From the NCBI RefSeq assembly GCF_014905175.1, contig NC_057789.1, forward strand, positions 18,783,865-18,847,864: a stretch of DNA of 64,000 bases, written 5' to 3'. Position 1 is the stretch's first letter; every line of letters starts with the position of its first letter. Below, one piece after another: positions 11,257 through 22,194 of the stretch. This stretch comes from Aphidius gifuensis (taxonomy: Eukaryota > Arthropoda > Insecta > Hymenoptera > Braconidae). The notes below the pieces were generated by a model. That model was not told where the DNA came from. It saw nothing but the letters and a program-made list of their open reading frames with translations, and searched no databases. Made by a program: the position numbers and the translations under genes.

Positions 11257-13015
11257 ATAAATATATATCAACATTTCACTTATCACTGATGGCTGAGTAT
11301 AGGCACGACGCTTCAGTGCCATCCATTTTCAGGGCTAGTTGCTTCGGCAGGTAAATTGTTACACACTCCATAGCGGATTCCGACTTCCATGGCCACCGCC
11401 CTGCTGTCTTAAGCAACCAACGCCTTTCATGGTATCCCATAAGCGTCAATTTTGGCGCCTTAACTCAGCGTTTAGTTCATTCCAAGCGCCAGTTCTGCTT
11501 ACCAAAATTGGCCCACTTGGCACTCTGATCCGAAATCTCATGGCTTCATATATTCAAGCAAGCCAGAGATCTCACCCACTTGAAGTTTGAGAATAGGTTG
11601 AGGTCGTTTCGGCCCCAAGGCTTCTAATCATTCGCTTTACCAGATGAGACTCGGAAAAATATATTATAAATTGAGTGCCAGCTATCCTGAGGGAAACTTC
11701 GGAGGAAACCAGCTACTAGATGGTTTGATTAGTCTTTTGCCCCTATACCCAGCTCCGACGATCGATTTGCACAACAGAATCGCTACGGACCTCCATCAGG
11801 GTTTCCCCTGACTTCGTCCTGACCAGGCATAGTTCACCATCTTTCAGGTGTTCCCAACGTGTATGCTCTAGGTGCACCTCTTTTGATAATAATCGAAATT
11901 ATTATAAAAATGAGATGCCCTGGGAATGCGAATTCATATCGTAATGTAAATTATCTTTCTATTAATTATACAAGTATAATTTTTACTTTCATTCCGCCTT
12001 TGGGCTTAATTATATTTATTTTTCATAAATTAAAAATAATCCCAAAGAATTGCATACATGTAAGACTCCGTGGTCCGTGTTTCAAGACGGGTCCTGAAAG
12101 TACCCAAAGCAATAGCATCAATAGCATCGTTGACAGGTATTTTTATTTATAATAAAATAAGTCAGTTCTAGAACACCGTAAACAGCCAACAGCTGGCACA
12201 ATTTTTATAAGACAGCACAAAGTCTGTAAACTAATAAAAAAGGCCTCGCTTGCGACGGGTAGAGAACGCAAACATATATTATTATGCGACTTAATACCAT
12301 ACGATGACCGTCAAATACTTGATTGGAAAACACATATTGCTCTTTATATATTAAAATAAATTAATATATAATGTCTATACAATTTGGTCGTAAATCAACA
12401 TTTAACGGATCGCAATGTCCTACTAAGGAAGAAGTGCATGCCGACAATGTAAAACAATAAAATAATATATATATGTATGAAAAGTTTTTTAATATAAAAT
12501 TAAAAAAATTTAACATATCATGATATATATTAATATTAAACATATTGACGATGAATCTTCCCATTCGATCTTTTGGGTTTCTCAGGTTTACCCCTGAACG
12601 GTTGCACGTACTCTTGAGCTCTCTCTTCAAAGTTATTTTCAACCTTCCCCTCCCGGCACTTGTTCGCTATCGGTCTCGTGGTCATATTTAGCCTCAGATA
12701 GAGTTTACCACCAGCTGCACTTTCAAGCAACCCGACTCTAAGGAGGAATTCTCCCGAAATGTATTTTAGTTGTTACGAGCCTGGCACCCTCTATGGGTAA
12801 ATGGCCCCATTCAAGATGGACTTAAACAAAAAATAACATTACGGGATAAATGAATCCTCCCGAACACTACATTTCCCAGTGGCAAAAATCACGGGATTCA
12901 TTGCTGGGCTTATTCCTGTTTGCTCGCCGCAACTAAGGAAATCCTAGTTTGTTTCTTTTCCTCCGCTTAATAATATGCTCAAATTCAGCGGGTACTCTTA
13001 CCTACTCTGAGGTCA
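11257..13015 (-). rRNA. 28S rRNA, 5' ~1.76 kb
   Basis: The reverse complement begins with GACCTCAGAGTAGGTAAGAG at 13015, the 28S 5' end, and runs through D2-D3 to the AAGCAACTAGCCCTGAAAATGG region. It then breaks at the foldback insertion. AT-rich expansion segments (11880-12060, 12290-12560) are insect-like. Several conserved positions appear changed (for example CTATGG where CTAAGG or CTTAGC is usual), consistent with a non-functional copy. Confidence 0.9.
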
Positions 13016-14803
13016 TTATTAATTATTTTATTATTTAAATATATATATAAATTTGAATTTAAAAAAAAAATTTTTGAAAAAAAAATTTAAAAAAATTTAA
13101 AATAAAAAATCTAAAAAATCATTAAAATACAAACAAAACAAAATAATCAACAATGACAAAAAATATATAATATCATACATATTCAAGGACTCGACGACCG
13201 GCCACAAATATTTATTTTATATTAAAAAAATATATGTATGCACTTATTTATCGTTCGAGTATTTTTTCCTATATTCAAATATTTAACTAATGATTTTTTA
13301 GTATATATTGAAAATCTTTATTTAACATTTTTTTTTTTTTTTTTCACAAAAAAATCTTTTAAATAAATTATATATATGGGGCATTCCATGTCAACTCACA
13401 GGGATTTTTCCCTCACCCTCTCAGATTCGAAAATAAATATTTTTTTTGAGTTAGTCATCGACTCAGATGTACCTCTGATTTTTTTTTTATTTTTACCATC
13501 ATTAACCGCCGAGCCAGAATCAAAAAACGCCTTCTTCACAAGAGAAAACTACGATTTCGCCATTTTTTAAAATTCTGATTTTTTTACTACAGATAGAGCA
13601 CAAGATTAGCTCAATTTCCAAATTTTATCATGGGATAACGATGGGTTCATTATAAAAAATTTTTTTTTCCATGTGAAAATTACTAAAATCAGGCAAGATC
13701 ATATCTCAAAAATCAGTTTTTTTTTTTGTTTCGTATAGGAAATTTCCTCACGATTACGGAAAAAATACGAAAGAAATTCCCACGCATGCGCAAAGTGGTT
13801 AAAAATCAAGTTAAATTATCGAAAAAACGGCTATTTATCGGTTATATATCGTACAGCCATGAAAATAACGATTAATTCTAAAATTCAATAATGGCGATCG
13901 GTGAAACTCGTTAAAGAGAAAAAAATGACCTAATAAAAATTTCGATGTCTTGAATAGTTTTCGACTTATCGATATTTTTTCAAAGCATGCATACGATTTA
14001 CTTAGCCGTTAGATGTTTTACTATAGCTGTAATTATAGCTAAACATTCAATATTTATTCGAGATGTTAAATTTTTATTAGGAATTTTTTTTTTCTTTGAC
14101 GATTTTTTTCGATCACCATTATTGAAGTTTAGAATTAATCGATATTTTTATAGCTGTACGATAAATAACCGATAAATAGCCGTTTTTTCGATAATTCAAC
14201 TTGATTTTTAACCACTTTGCGCATGCGTGGGAATTTTTTTCGTATCTTTCCCGTAATCGTGAGAAAATTTTCTATAAGAAACAAAAAAGAAAACCTGTTT
14301 TTTGGGATATGATCTTGCCTGATTTTAGTAATTTTCACATGGAAAAAAAAATTTTTTTTAATGAACCCATCGTTATCCCATGATAAAATTTGGAAATTGA
14401 GCTAATCTTGTGCTCTACTATCTGCAGTAAAAAAATCAGAATTTTAAAAAATGGCGAAATCGTAGTTTTCTCTTGTGAAGGAGGCGTTTTTTGATTCTGG
14501 CTCGGCGGTTACTGATGGTAAAAATAAAAAAAAAACAGAGGTACATCTGAGTCGATGACTAACTCAAAAAAAATATTTGTTTTCGAATTTGAGAGGGTGA
14601 GGGAAAAAACCCTGTGAGTTGACATGGAATGCCCCATATATTTATATTTATTATTATTCATATTAAATTAAAAAAAATTTAATATAAATAAATAATATAA
14701 TTCAAAATGACGAAATAAATATGAACATTTATTTATCGCTAGTACATATATATTATTATACAAGTATAATATATTTATATGTAAGTAGTTTTTTGTATCA
14801 TAA
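13016..14803 (-). other. ITS2 containing a foldback insertion
   Basis: Spacer between 28S and 5.8S on the minus strand. It is AT-rich with poly-A and poly-T runs. Without the 1258-bp insertion it would be about 530 bp. No gene seen in it. Confidence 0.8.
13378..14635. mobile_element. Complete foldback element, long TIRs
   Basis: Begins GGGGCATTCCATGTCAACTC and ends with its reverse complement; arms of about 600 bp pair almost throughout, leaving a short centre near 14000. ATATAT flanks both ends (13372-13377, 14636-14641), a possible target duplication, though in AT-rich DNA this is weak. There is no transposase, so it would be moved by another element. A second, interrupted copy lies at 551-1292 plus 11036-11256. 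Confidence 0.8.
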
Positions 14804-14959
14804 ATGACCCTTAGCTAGGTGTGGTCCGGGAATTGGATCCGTGGACCGCAATGTGCGTTCAAAATGTCGATGTTCATGTGTTCTACAGTTCACAAGTTGT
14901 CACGCAATTAGCTGCGTTCTTCATCGAACCACGAGCCAAGTGATTCACCGTTCAGGGTA
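14804..14959 (-). rRNA. 5.8S rRNA
   Basis: The reverse complement contains CGATGAAGAACGCAGCTAAT and GAACGCACATTGCGGTCC, diagnostic of 5.8S. Compared with the insect 5.8S I remember, many differences are G-to-A or C-to-T (GGATCAC to GAATCAC, TTCGAACG to TTTGAACG, and near the 3' end). This suggests a silent, decaying rDNA copy; the comparison is from memory. Confidence 0.9.
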
Positions 14960-15101
14960 GTAATTAGTTTTTCATTAAATGTATTATATGAATATATAAA
15001 AATATATATAAAATATATTATAATAAAATTTTTATTTAAACAAATTCAAGCAAATCAAGAATATATATATAAAAAAAATCTTTGACTAAAAATTATATAT
15101 A

Positions 15102-16053
15102 CAGACTGTCCCATTTTAATTGGATAATGGATTTTTCTTGAAAAATATAGCTCAAATTGAAAAATGATTCAAGTAAAAGTTGTAGGGTTTGGAGGGGGAC
15201 CTAGAAAATAAAAAAAAAAAAATTCAAAAAATTCAAAATGGCGGAGTTTCAGGTATGAACATAGTTTTTTCAAATGGGTACTGTATTTTTTTTTTGTACC
15301 AAAATGTTTCTTACATCAAAACTAACACTTTTTATTTGAAAAATTTTTCGATAAAATCACTGTTTTTTCGGCCCGATTTCATCTGTTGATGGATTTTCCT
15401 CAAAAAAAAATGGCTTTGATATTTGATATTTAAAAATGATATTTGGAAAAGTTGGGGTGTTCAGGAAGACAAACACGAAAGGAAAAAAATTCGGTAAAAA
15501 ATACAAAATGGCGGAGTGAGAAACATGGATGGAAAAAATGGACTTAGCCAAAAAATTTGATTTAGAAAAAGTGTTAATCTTGATGCGAACAATTTTGTAG
15601 TAAAAAAAAATTGCACCTAACCTTAAAAAAAAAAGATGTTCATACTTTAAACTCCACCATTTTGAACTTTTTAGAATTTTTTTTTTATTTTCGTGTTTGT
15701 CTTCCTGAATGCAACAACTTTTCTAAATATCATTTTTCAATTTGAGCCGTATTTTTCTAGGAAAATCCATCAACAGACAAAATTTGGCCGAAAATAAGTG
15801 ATTTCATCGAAAAACTTTTCAAGTAAAAATTGTTAGTTTCGATGTAAGAAACATTTTGGTACAAAAAAAAAATATAGTACCCATTTGAAAAAACTTAGTT
15901 CATACCTGAAACTCCGCCATTTTGAATTTTTTGATTTTTTTTTTTTTTTTCTAGGTCCCCTTCCCAACCCTACAACTTTTACTTGAATCATTTTTCAATT
16001 TGAGCTATATTATTCAAGAAAAATTCATTATCCAAATAAAATGGGACAGTCTG
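15102..16053. mobile_element. Palindromic MITE, TA-flanked
   Basis: CAGACTGTCCCATTTTAATT at the left is mirrored by its near reverse complement at the right, and arms of about 450 bp continue inward. TA lies immediately outside both ends (15100-15101, 16054-16055), as expected for Tc1/mariner-class insertion. No transposase is encoded; the frames at 15189-15389 and 15357-15551 arise from the arms. Confidence 0.8.
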
Positions 16054-16257
16054 TATCATATTTTTTTATAAAAAAAAAATAATTATATATTTCAAATATA
16101 TCGAGAAATATTACAATAATTATAATTATATATTAAAAACCTTCGGTGTCCCCAATTTAATTATCGAAATAAATAAATGGCTGGCCGTTCAAGGAAAATA
16201 TTTATATTTTATAATAAATATCCTATAGGTTACCAATGATCGAAAAATTAGTATAAC

Positions 16258-16344
16258 TGTTAATAATATATTGTGAGCTTATACCAAAATCCCACTCGTA
16301 ATATTATACATAATAAAAATATTTAAATTTATATTGAAACTTAA
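16258..16344. repeat. Direct repeat, copy 1
   Basis: An ~87-bp sequence starting TGTTAATAATAT with the phrase GTGAGCTTATACCAAAATCC is repeated in the same orientation at 44826-44911 with few mismatches. The two copies flank the whole outer Polinton region. Confidence 0.75.
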
Positions 16345-16345
16345 T

Positions 16346-16896
16346 TCAGTTCTTTTTGTTTTTCAAATTATTTTTTTTTTTAATTTTACTTTTTTTCTCT
16401 AAAAACTTTTTCTTTTTTTGTTTCTAAAAGTTATTTACATTTTTGTTTTTTTAATTTTTATCTAAATTTTTTTTCTTTCAATCAATATTTTTGCATTTTA
16501 TTTTTTACCGTTTTTCTGATGACCTATTTCTCAAACATTCATTTATTCATTGTTAAAGGGAACCCGAAAAAATGTCATTCATCCGAGGGAACGGGAGTTT
16601 CTTCACGGGAAGGATTCATCGGTGTACCAGCTGACTCACGTCACGGAGAGGAGGCCCAATGCATCGAGGTTGACAGTGTTTGTGGGGAAGAAATAAACGT
16701 AAACAAACGAGGCTGTGACGCTTGCCGGAACGAAAAAATATAGTATGTTATTTTTTTTTTATTCGATTAAATTTTTTGTCAGTCAGTTTTTATTTTAATA
16801 TAACAAGTGCATGCAATGTAAATATAAGCTAGGTGGAAGTACATATATATTCGGGAAATTTATCATTTTTATTTAGTAAATTTTATAATATTAATC
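16346..16896. other. Left flank of outer Polinton, no clear gene
   Basis: A T-rich stretch (16346-16510) is followed by a GC-richer open segment at 16519-16743 (74 residues, Cys/Glu-rich, no known domain) and an AT-rich leader before the polymerase start. The outer element's terminal repeat should lie here, but I could not match it to the right side. Confidence 0.35.
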
Positions 16897-19136
16897 ATGA
16901 ATAGTTCAAGTAAAAACGAATGTCAAGACGGTGGAAGTGAAGATTGTATAGAATTACTCGATGAAACGCGTGAAGAAATACCTAAATTTTTACTCACAAG
17001 TACGACGTATACATTCAAAATAAAAGATGTTCCTCATAATCGCGGGCTTGTTGAGTTTATCGAGAGTTCTTTTCGACAAGTATATCAACGCGTTATGTCT
17101 TTGTCTAGCAATAACACTGACCGAATTATTTTTAATTTCCGATCAGAAAATATTGATTACTTCAGACTAGTGATTCATTTACACATTTAACACCAATTAA
17201 TAAGTTCACTTTTGATCGTTTATGGGCAGTAATAAGTAGTATATGTCAAAGTGCTGGTGGTATAGATGCGACGGCTGCATTTAATATAAAAGTTATAATT
17301 TTAAAACGAATTGTTGGTGGATGTGGAATGCCTAAAAGTGAAAGATCGAGACGTGGTACACTAATAATTAATAATAAAGATAATTTATGTTTACCAAGAT
17401 CAATCGTAGTAAAATTATCTGAATTAGAGACAAATAAACTTGACGTGGCTAGATTAAAAGCAGTTCGTGACGCTCGATATGAATTCCAAAAAACATTGAC
17501 TCTTGAATTTATAAATAAATCTGGTGTTGTTGTTATCCCACCTGAGGGGTGTGGGTTAGAGCAAGTGAGACAATTTCAGATGTATTTAGCAACACGCCCA
17601 ATCAAGCGCGTTTTAAAAATATATAAATATGTTTCTAATAATATCAATGGACATGAATTAATATTTGATGGTACAGATTTAGTTGAGGGTTATATTCGTG
17701 AAGAACGAAATTATATACCAATTGCATATTATGAAAATAGTCATCATTATGAACCAATAAATAATATAATAACTTTTATGCATGGTACAAAAAAATATTG
17801 TTCAATTTGTGATAAAAGATATTCATCACCTGAGACGCATTTGTCATGTCCTGCTCGATGTGATCGATGTTTCAATAATTTGTGTGAGATAAATATAGAA
17901 CTAATTGAGTGTCGTGATTGTGATCGGGTTTTTTATGGACAACAATGTTTAGACAAACATAGGACAGCTCAATCTTATAATTCAAAGCATTCAGTGTGTG
18001 AGGAAATAAAAAAGTGTGAAAAATGTTTTAGAAAAGTTTACTTAAATACGCGTCATTTATGTGGATATTATCATTGTTCTGCGTGTGAAGAACTTCAACC
18101 ACCATCACATTTATGTTATCTTAAAGGTAAAATGAATTTTAAAAAGAAAAAAAATCTTTGTGCTTATGTTTTTTATGATTTTGAGACAATGCAATCTAAA
18201 ACAGTTAATCATAATTTATAAAATTCATGAGGTTAATTATGTAGTAGTTGATCTTGTGTGTGATAAATGTATGATTGATACAAGTGATTTAGATGAGCGT
18301 AATATACCGATCGAGAATAAATGTGATTCATGTACTACTCGCGAATTTATTGCTGAAGGGAAAGACACTGTAAAAAAATTTGTTAATTTTTATTTGGAAT
18401 AAAAAATAAATATAGTGAAATTATTGTATTAGCTCATAATCAAAAAAATTATGATGGTCAGTGGGTTTTAAAAGAATTAATTAATCGTAAATTAGAAGTA
18501 AAAATTAGTACTATAATTACTGGTACAATTATTAATGTTTTGTCAATTGAAAATATAAAATGTATAGATTCACTCAATTTTTTTCAAGCACTTTTGAGTG
18601 CTTTACCTCGTATGTTTGGTCTTGATGAGAAAATTTCAAAAGGTTATTTTCCACATTTTTTTAATCATGAATTAAATCAAAATTATATCGGTGAGGTACC
18701 ACCACCAGAAATGTATGGTGTGCGTGCGAAAAATAAAAAAGAAGCTGACAAATTTGATAAGTGGTATAAATAAAGAGTAGACTCTGGGGAATTATTTGAT
18801 TTTAGAAAGGAAATGAAACTTTATTGTACTCTAGATGTAATTGTTCTACGTATGGCATGTTTCAAATTTATAAATTTAACTTTAAAAATTACTTATGTCA
18901 ATCCATTCCGTGAAGCTTTGACTTGTGCTTCATCATGTATGCGTGTTTTTCAACGTAATCTTACTAAAGAAAAAATCGGAATCGTTCCCAGGTCTGGTTA
19001 TAGATTAAGCGACAATCAGTCAAAAGAAGCTCTTCAGTGGCTGGAATGGTTAGCATATTTAACAGTAAGTAATATTCAACATGCTGGTAACTTTCATGAA
19101 GTCAAAATAGGTCCAAAAAAAATTAGGTTCAAATAA
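16897..19136 (+). pseudogene. polB: Outer DNA polymerase B, N-terminal half
   Basis: Family B, protein-primed type polymerase of Polintons, which would replicate the element. Recognisable are an N-terminal region, a Cys-rich zinc-binding stretch (about 17800-18110, several CxxC pairs), Exo I (YDFETMQ near 18175), Exo II-like AHNQKNYDGQWVLKEL (near 18435) and Exo III-like YCTLDVIVL (near 18820). Frameshifts lie near 17170, 18210 and 18400, and an in-frame TAA at 18771-18773. The palm motifs (DxxxLYP-like, DTD) are absent: the frame ends soon after Exo III and a different gene starts, so the catalytic half has been deleted. Confidence 0.8.
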
Positions 19137-19140
19137 AAAT

Positions 19141-19761
19141 GACGGAGAAAAGTGGAATGAGTATAAAGAAGTTTTAAGACGATTTTTATTTTTCAATAAT
19201 AACAATAATATTGACTACAGAAATTTAAGTAATGATAATGGATACAAAATATCCTGAAGACTTGATTATAAAAGCAGTTCCTAAAATTTTTCAAAAAAAA
19301 GCACAAGGTTTAATAAATCATATAACCAGAGCAGATAACGGAAATCAATTAAAATGGAATGATAAAGGCTTGGTTAGTATAGAGGGAAAAACTATTCATG
19401 GTTCTAGTATTATTGATTTAATTAATGATGCGTTACGTCATCGTAAAAATATTTAAGCAATCGGCCATGATCAGTTTGCACGATTTTTAAAAGATATTCA
19501 TGCGCCTAGAGATTTTGTTAGTAATATTAGTTTCTGGGAACAAAGCGACAACGATGATGCTGAAGAAGAAGTAATTACACCAAATTTAAGACCACCACCA
19601 ATTAATAAAAGAAGATTGAGCAGAAGAGAATTGTCTTTTTCTAATGAAGAAATATCTACTGTACGTAAAGTTAAAAAACCTCCACAAAAAACTGTAAAAT
19701 CAGCTACATCAATTTTGCGACCATCAACAAGGTCATCACAATGGTTAAGCATAAAAAAATA
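19141..19761 (+). pseudogene. Polinton small ORF of unknown function
   Basis: The coding signal EKWNEYKEVLRRFLFF is followed, after a frameshift near 19220, by KWNDKGLVSIEGKTIHGSS and DLINDALRHRK. An in-frame TAA at 19454-19456 is followed by FARFLKDIHAPRDFVSN and a basic, Pro-rich tail ending at 19761. From memory, proteins with this WNDKG...DLVNDAL pattern are common next to integrases in animal Polintons; their function is not known to me. The C-terminal tail overlaps the start of the integrase frame at 19741. Confidence 0.55.
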
Positions 19762-20892
19762 AATTTACCAAACATTTATTACAACCCCAAAAATCCCCTA
19801 TCATTCTCGGGTGCACGAAATATATTTAAAAAATACCCAAAGTCAAAAAAAGAAATTAAAGATTGGTTAGATTTGCAAAATACTTATACACTTCATAAAC
19901 CAGTCCGGAGAAAATTTTCTCGTTTACATTACACTACAAAAAATGTAGATGATTTATGGGAAATGGATTTAGCTGACTTGACCTCATTACAAAGTTATAA
20001 TGATGGTAATAAATTTTTATTAGTTGTCATAAATGTACTTAGTAAATATCTTTGGGTTCAACCTCTTATTAATAAATCAGGAAATACTGTATGTCAAGCA
20101 CTTGAAAAAATTTTTTTAACTAGTGGACGTCGACCAGTAGTTTTACAATCAGACAAAGGTAAAGAATTTTTAGATAAAAATGAACAAAAATTATTGGACC
20201 AAGTCAAAATTCATTTTCGTGTAGCACGTAATCCCGATATCAAAGCAGCTATAGTTGAACGAGTAAATCGCACACTCAAAGAAAGAATTTATCGTTATTT
20301 TACGTATAAAAAATACATTCATCAACAAAACCGACTCCAGCCGCTGTTACTATATACAATGCTCAAAAGGCACGTGAAAAGTAAATCGCACACTCAAAGA
20401 AAGAATTTATCGTTATTTTACGTATAAAAAATACATTCATCATCAAAACCGACTCCAGCCGCTGTTACTATATACAATGCTCAAAAGGCACGTGAAAATA
20501 TAGAAAAACAATATACAAATGCGACAAAAAAAAATAATAAAAACCATGTTGGTGACTATGTTAGAATCAGTAATGAAAAGCAATCTTTCAGTAAAGGTTA
20601 TGCTGGATCTTGGTCAAAAGAATTATTTATAATATCAAAAGTTTATATTCGACAATCTTTACCTATTTATGAAATTAAAGATTCAAAAGGTGAAGATATT
20701 TCAGGTTATTTTTATGAACAAGAAATAAGTAAAGTAAATCAAAATATAAATGAAGAATATTTTGATGTTGAAAAAATTCTTGACACACGGGGAAAAGGAC
20801 AGAAAAAAGAATATCTTGTTAGATCGAAAAATTATTCTACTGATTTTGATAAATGGGTACCAGCAAGTAATTTAAAAGATCATGTTCAATAA
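19741..20892 (+). pseudogene. Outer retroviral-type integrase
   Basis: A DDE integrase that would insert the element. The catalytic triad appears as Asp in MDLADL, Asp in LQSDKGKEF and Glu in AAIVERVNRTLK. A C-terminal SH3-like part (GDYVRISN, FSKGYAGSWSKELF, YEIKD) is followed by a chromodomain-like end (YFDVEKIL, EYLVRSKNY, DKWVPASNL). A 118-bp tandem duplication (20263-20380 repeated at 20381-20498) shifts the frame just after the catalytic Glu, so the ORF ends early at 20427 and continues in another frame to 20892. The last bases overlap the start of the next gene. Confidence 0.85.
20263..20498 (+). repeat. 118-bp tandem duplication in integrase
   Basis: The unit beginning GTAAATCGCACACTCAAAG is repeated at a distance of 118 bp with one visible mismatch. 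118 is not a multiple of three, so it causes the frameshift. The high identity implies a recent event. Confidence 0.9.
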
Positions 20893-21654
20893 AGATTTTT
20901 ATATTACACTTGTTAGTAATAAAAATAATCAATATTATCCGAATAATACAACAGCTGCATTTACAACACAATTACATCGTGCATTTAATCTTGAAGGAAG
21001 CTGGTCAGTTGGATTGAGTGAAATAGCGTTTCCAAATGCTTTTTACATATAAATAAAAGTGAAGGAATAATTAATATTGATCTTGGTAATAATAATTTTA
21101 ATGTAAATATCGAAAGTGGTGTATATCCAAATACAGATAGTGTCATATGGTCATTTAATGAAGATAAAAATTTTATACAACATTTTGAATTAGTATATAA
21201 TACTCGGACACGTTTTGTTACTATAATAAAGAAATGTAGTGGAAAAGATTGCAAAAAACATAAAATAAAATTAACCAGAAAAATTGCAAATATTCTTGGA
21301 TTTATATACCAAGCTGAGGGTCTTGTTTTTACTGAAATTCAACACGTTTTAAAAGCAAATGCACCAGCAAGCATATTACGTAGGCTTCCGTCAGCTTTAT
21401 ATGTACATTGTGATATTGTTTCTCCTCATATTATTGGTGAATCTAATAAGCAAGTACTTCGAGTTGTGCCTTTTGACTCTAGTAATTATCAATACGGCTC
21501 GTCCTTAATTGAAAGATTTCAACCATATTATTTTTCCTTATTACGTCACTCATTTGACACTATTACAATAGATATAAAAAATAGTTTTGGTGGCCCTATC
21601 TCATTTGCATACGATCCATTATTCGTGACACTCATTTTAAAAAAAATAATTAAA
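20882..21654 (+). pseudogene. Outer minor capsid (penton-like) protein
   Basis: Starts MFNKDFYITLVSNKNNQYYP, overlapping the integrase stop by about 11 bp. The pattern FYITL.SN...F...L...F.LEGSWSVGLSEI is typical of the Polinton minor capsid, a single jelly-roll protein expected at the capsid vertices. A frameshift near 21047 breaks it; the other frame continues with YVHCDIVSPHIIGES, LRVVPFDS and SLIERFQPYYF. Its stop is lost, so the frame runs without interruption into the next gene at 21655. Role inferred from family resemblance. Confidence 0.65.
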
Positions 21655-22194
21655 ATGTATATTCAATATTATGAAAATCAAGTTGGTGGTGGGGCACTGA
21701 TCCATCAAGTACATTTAAATCAACGTGGTCAAGGGATAGGAGGGTTTCTTGGTGGTCTCTGTAGAGGAATATTACCACTAATTGGAAGTGCATTGAAACC
21801 AGTTGGGAAAGAATTATTATCAGTTGGAATGAATGTTTTGGGTGATGTCATTACTCGTCAGAGCAATTTAAGAGATTCTCTTGATAATCATTTGAGACAA
21901 TCTGGTCATAAATTAAAAAGAAAAGCTATGGATAAACTAGATACATTTTTAAGTGGAGGTGGAGTCGGGTATAAAAGTAAACGACAAAAGACAATAACCA
22001 GTCAGAAACGTTTAACTTCTCGAAGAAAACGTTTCAAGAGAAAAGAAAATCAAAAAGGTCGTGGCATTGTCAAAAGAAAAAAAAAAAGAGTTGTAAAAAA
22101 AAAGAAAAAAATTCAAAAAGGTGGTGGAAAAAAAAAACAAAAAGTTGTAAGAAAAAAAAAAAGAAAAAAGTCAATTGATATTTTCTCGTCATAA
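21655..22194 (+). CDS. pVI/pX-like basic amphipathic protein
   Basis: Likely start is the ATG at 21655 (MYIQYYENQVGGG), although the frame is open from 21466 because the upstream gene has run in. A Gly-rich hydrophobic segment (GQGIGGFLGGLCRGILPLIG) follows near residues 25-45, then an amphipathic stretch and a very Lys/Arg-rich tail from about residue 110. This matches the Polinton/adenovirus minor core proteins thought to disrupt membranes and bind DNA. The stop TAA overlaps the ATG of the major capsid gene (TAATG). Intact. Confidence 0.65.
   Translation: MYIQYYENQVGGGALIHQVHLNQRGQGIGGFLGGLCRGILPLIGSALKPVGKELLSVGMNVLGDVITRQSNLRDSLDNHLRQSGHKLKRKAMDKLDTFLSGGGVGYKSKRQKTITSQKRLTSRRKRFKRKENQKGRGIVKRKKKRVVKKKKKIQKGGGKKKQKVVRKKKRKKSIDIFSS

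Larger units (their letters stand above)
14960..16345 (-). other. ITS1-like spacer with MITE
   Basis: Upstream of 5.8S on the minus strand. AT-rich spacer sequence contains the MITE at 15102-16053. No 18S sequence follows; the Polinton region begins instead. Otherwise nothing recognisable. Confidence 0.5.

Noticed and set aside
11116..11322. Minus-strand ORF spanning foldback arm and 28S
   Set aside because: Crosses the junction of an rRNA gene and a transposon arm; chance frame.
12361..12730. Minus-strand ORFs within 28S
   Set aside because: Lie in 28S rRNA sequence and its AT-rich expansion segments.
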